Assembly (NCBI GenBank): GCA_018710845.1
Contig: DVJB01000024.1
Location: 18,072 to 82,071, forward strand
Direction of reading: 5' to 3'
DNA length: 64,000 bases
From: Candidatus Onthomonas avicola
GTDB taxonomy: Bacteria > Bacillota > Clostridia > Oscillospirales > Oscillospiraceae
The translations under genes and the position numbers were made by a program. Below, in pieces: positions 63,978 through 64,000 of the stretch. The notes below the pieces were generated by a model, which saw nothing but the letters and a program-made list of their open reading frames with translations, had not been told where the DNA came from and made no database searches. The first letter of the stretch is position 1. Every line of letters starts with the position of its first letter.

Positions 63978-64000
63978 AGCTGCTATCCAGATTTGAACTG
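63978..64000 (-). tRNA. 3' end of tRNA-Thr, cut by window edge (right attachment site)
   Basis: The minus strand reads the T-loop TTCAAAT, CTGGA and the acceptor strand, identical to the left repeat. The rest of the gene lies beyond the window, where a complete tRNA is expected. Confidence 0.65.

Overview
The window looks like a chromosomal segment of a GC-rich, anaerobic, Gram-positive gut bacterium of the Clostridia, most likely Oscillospiraceae (the Flavonifractor, Lawsonibacter, Oscillibacter or Dysosmobacter neighbourhood). The support is a pyruvate:ferredoxin oxidoreductase, a SpoIID-type sporulation protein, a class B sortase with a small pilin, a CoA-disulfide reductase/rhodanese module, many AGGAGG ribosome binding sites and textbook TTGACA/TATAAT promoters. 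The species assignment is inference.

Layout. 1-6420: a minus-strand catabolic cluster (partial permease, FAD oxidoreductase, DapA-like lyase, HyuA-like hydantoinase and a GntR/FCD regulator) with a shared AT-rich putative operator. 6757-8175: an esterase lipoprotein. 8666-17193: housekeeping and nutrient genes (an ammonium channel fused to a P-II domain, the rpsF-ssb-rpsR operon, an XRE regulator, a NifX-like protein, a NagZ-like glycosidase, an MFS transporter and an unlisted 54-residue membrane protein). 17398-24798: PFOR, a YifB/ComM ATPase, dCMP deaminase, a zinc-ribbon membrane protein and a DUF4867-like protein. 25026-29106: an ECF sigma operon with a candidate autoregulated promoter, a maltose-type O-acetyltransferase and an AIM24 plus DUF1349-like pair. 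29184-31227: a small pilus locus whose large adhesin has collapsed by internal deletion. 31931-40080: Dps, SpoIID, citrate synthase, a CapA-like protein, a thioredoxin/rhodanese/CoA-disulfide-reductase operon and a Crp/Fnr regulator.

40498 to beyond 64000 reads as an integrative island. A 3' half of tRNA-Thr(GGT) lies at 40498-40539, and the same tRNA 3' end recurs at 63978-64000 beside a complete xis-int module. A truncated copy of the same integrase lies just outside the left repeat, which suggests tandem insertions at one tRNA. Cargo includes a four-gene operon (VWA/solute-binding lipoprotein, XpaC, second binding protein, TelA), a decayed conjugation-type cell-wall hydrolase, a sucrose or fructan utilisation operon (kinase, GH32, binding protein, two permeases, LacI) whose first permease is truncated at the lacI start, a three-gene envelope operon, and two LRR-type surface proteins.

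The most unusual signal is a family of about 200-235 bp structured repeats (8393-8591, 10705-10902, 13895-14129, 23866-24062). Each folds into five successive hairpins with compensatory base changes between copies. Each sits behind a gene's terminator and is flanked by two direct copies of that local terminator hairpin, a different sequence at every site. This looks like a terminator-targeting, non-autonomous mobile element or structured RNA. I do not recognise it as a described family.
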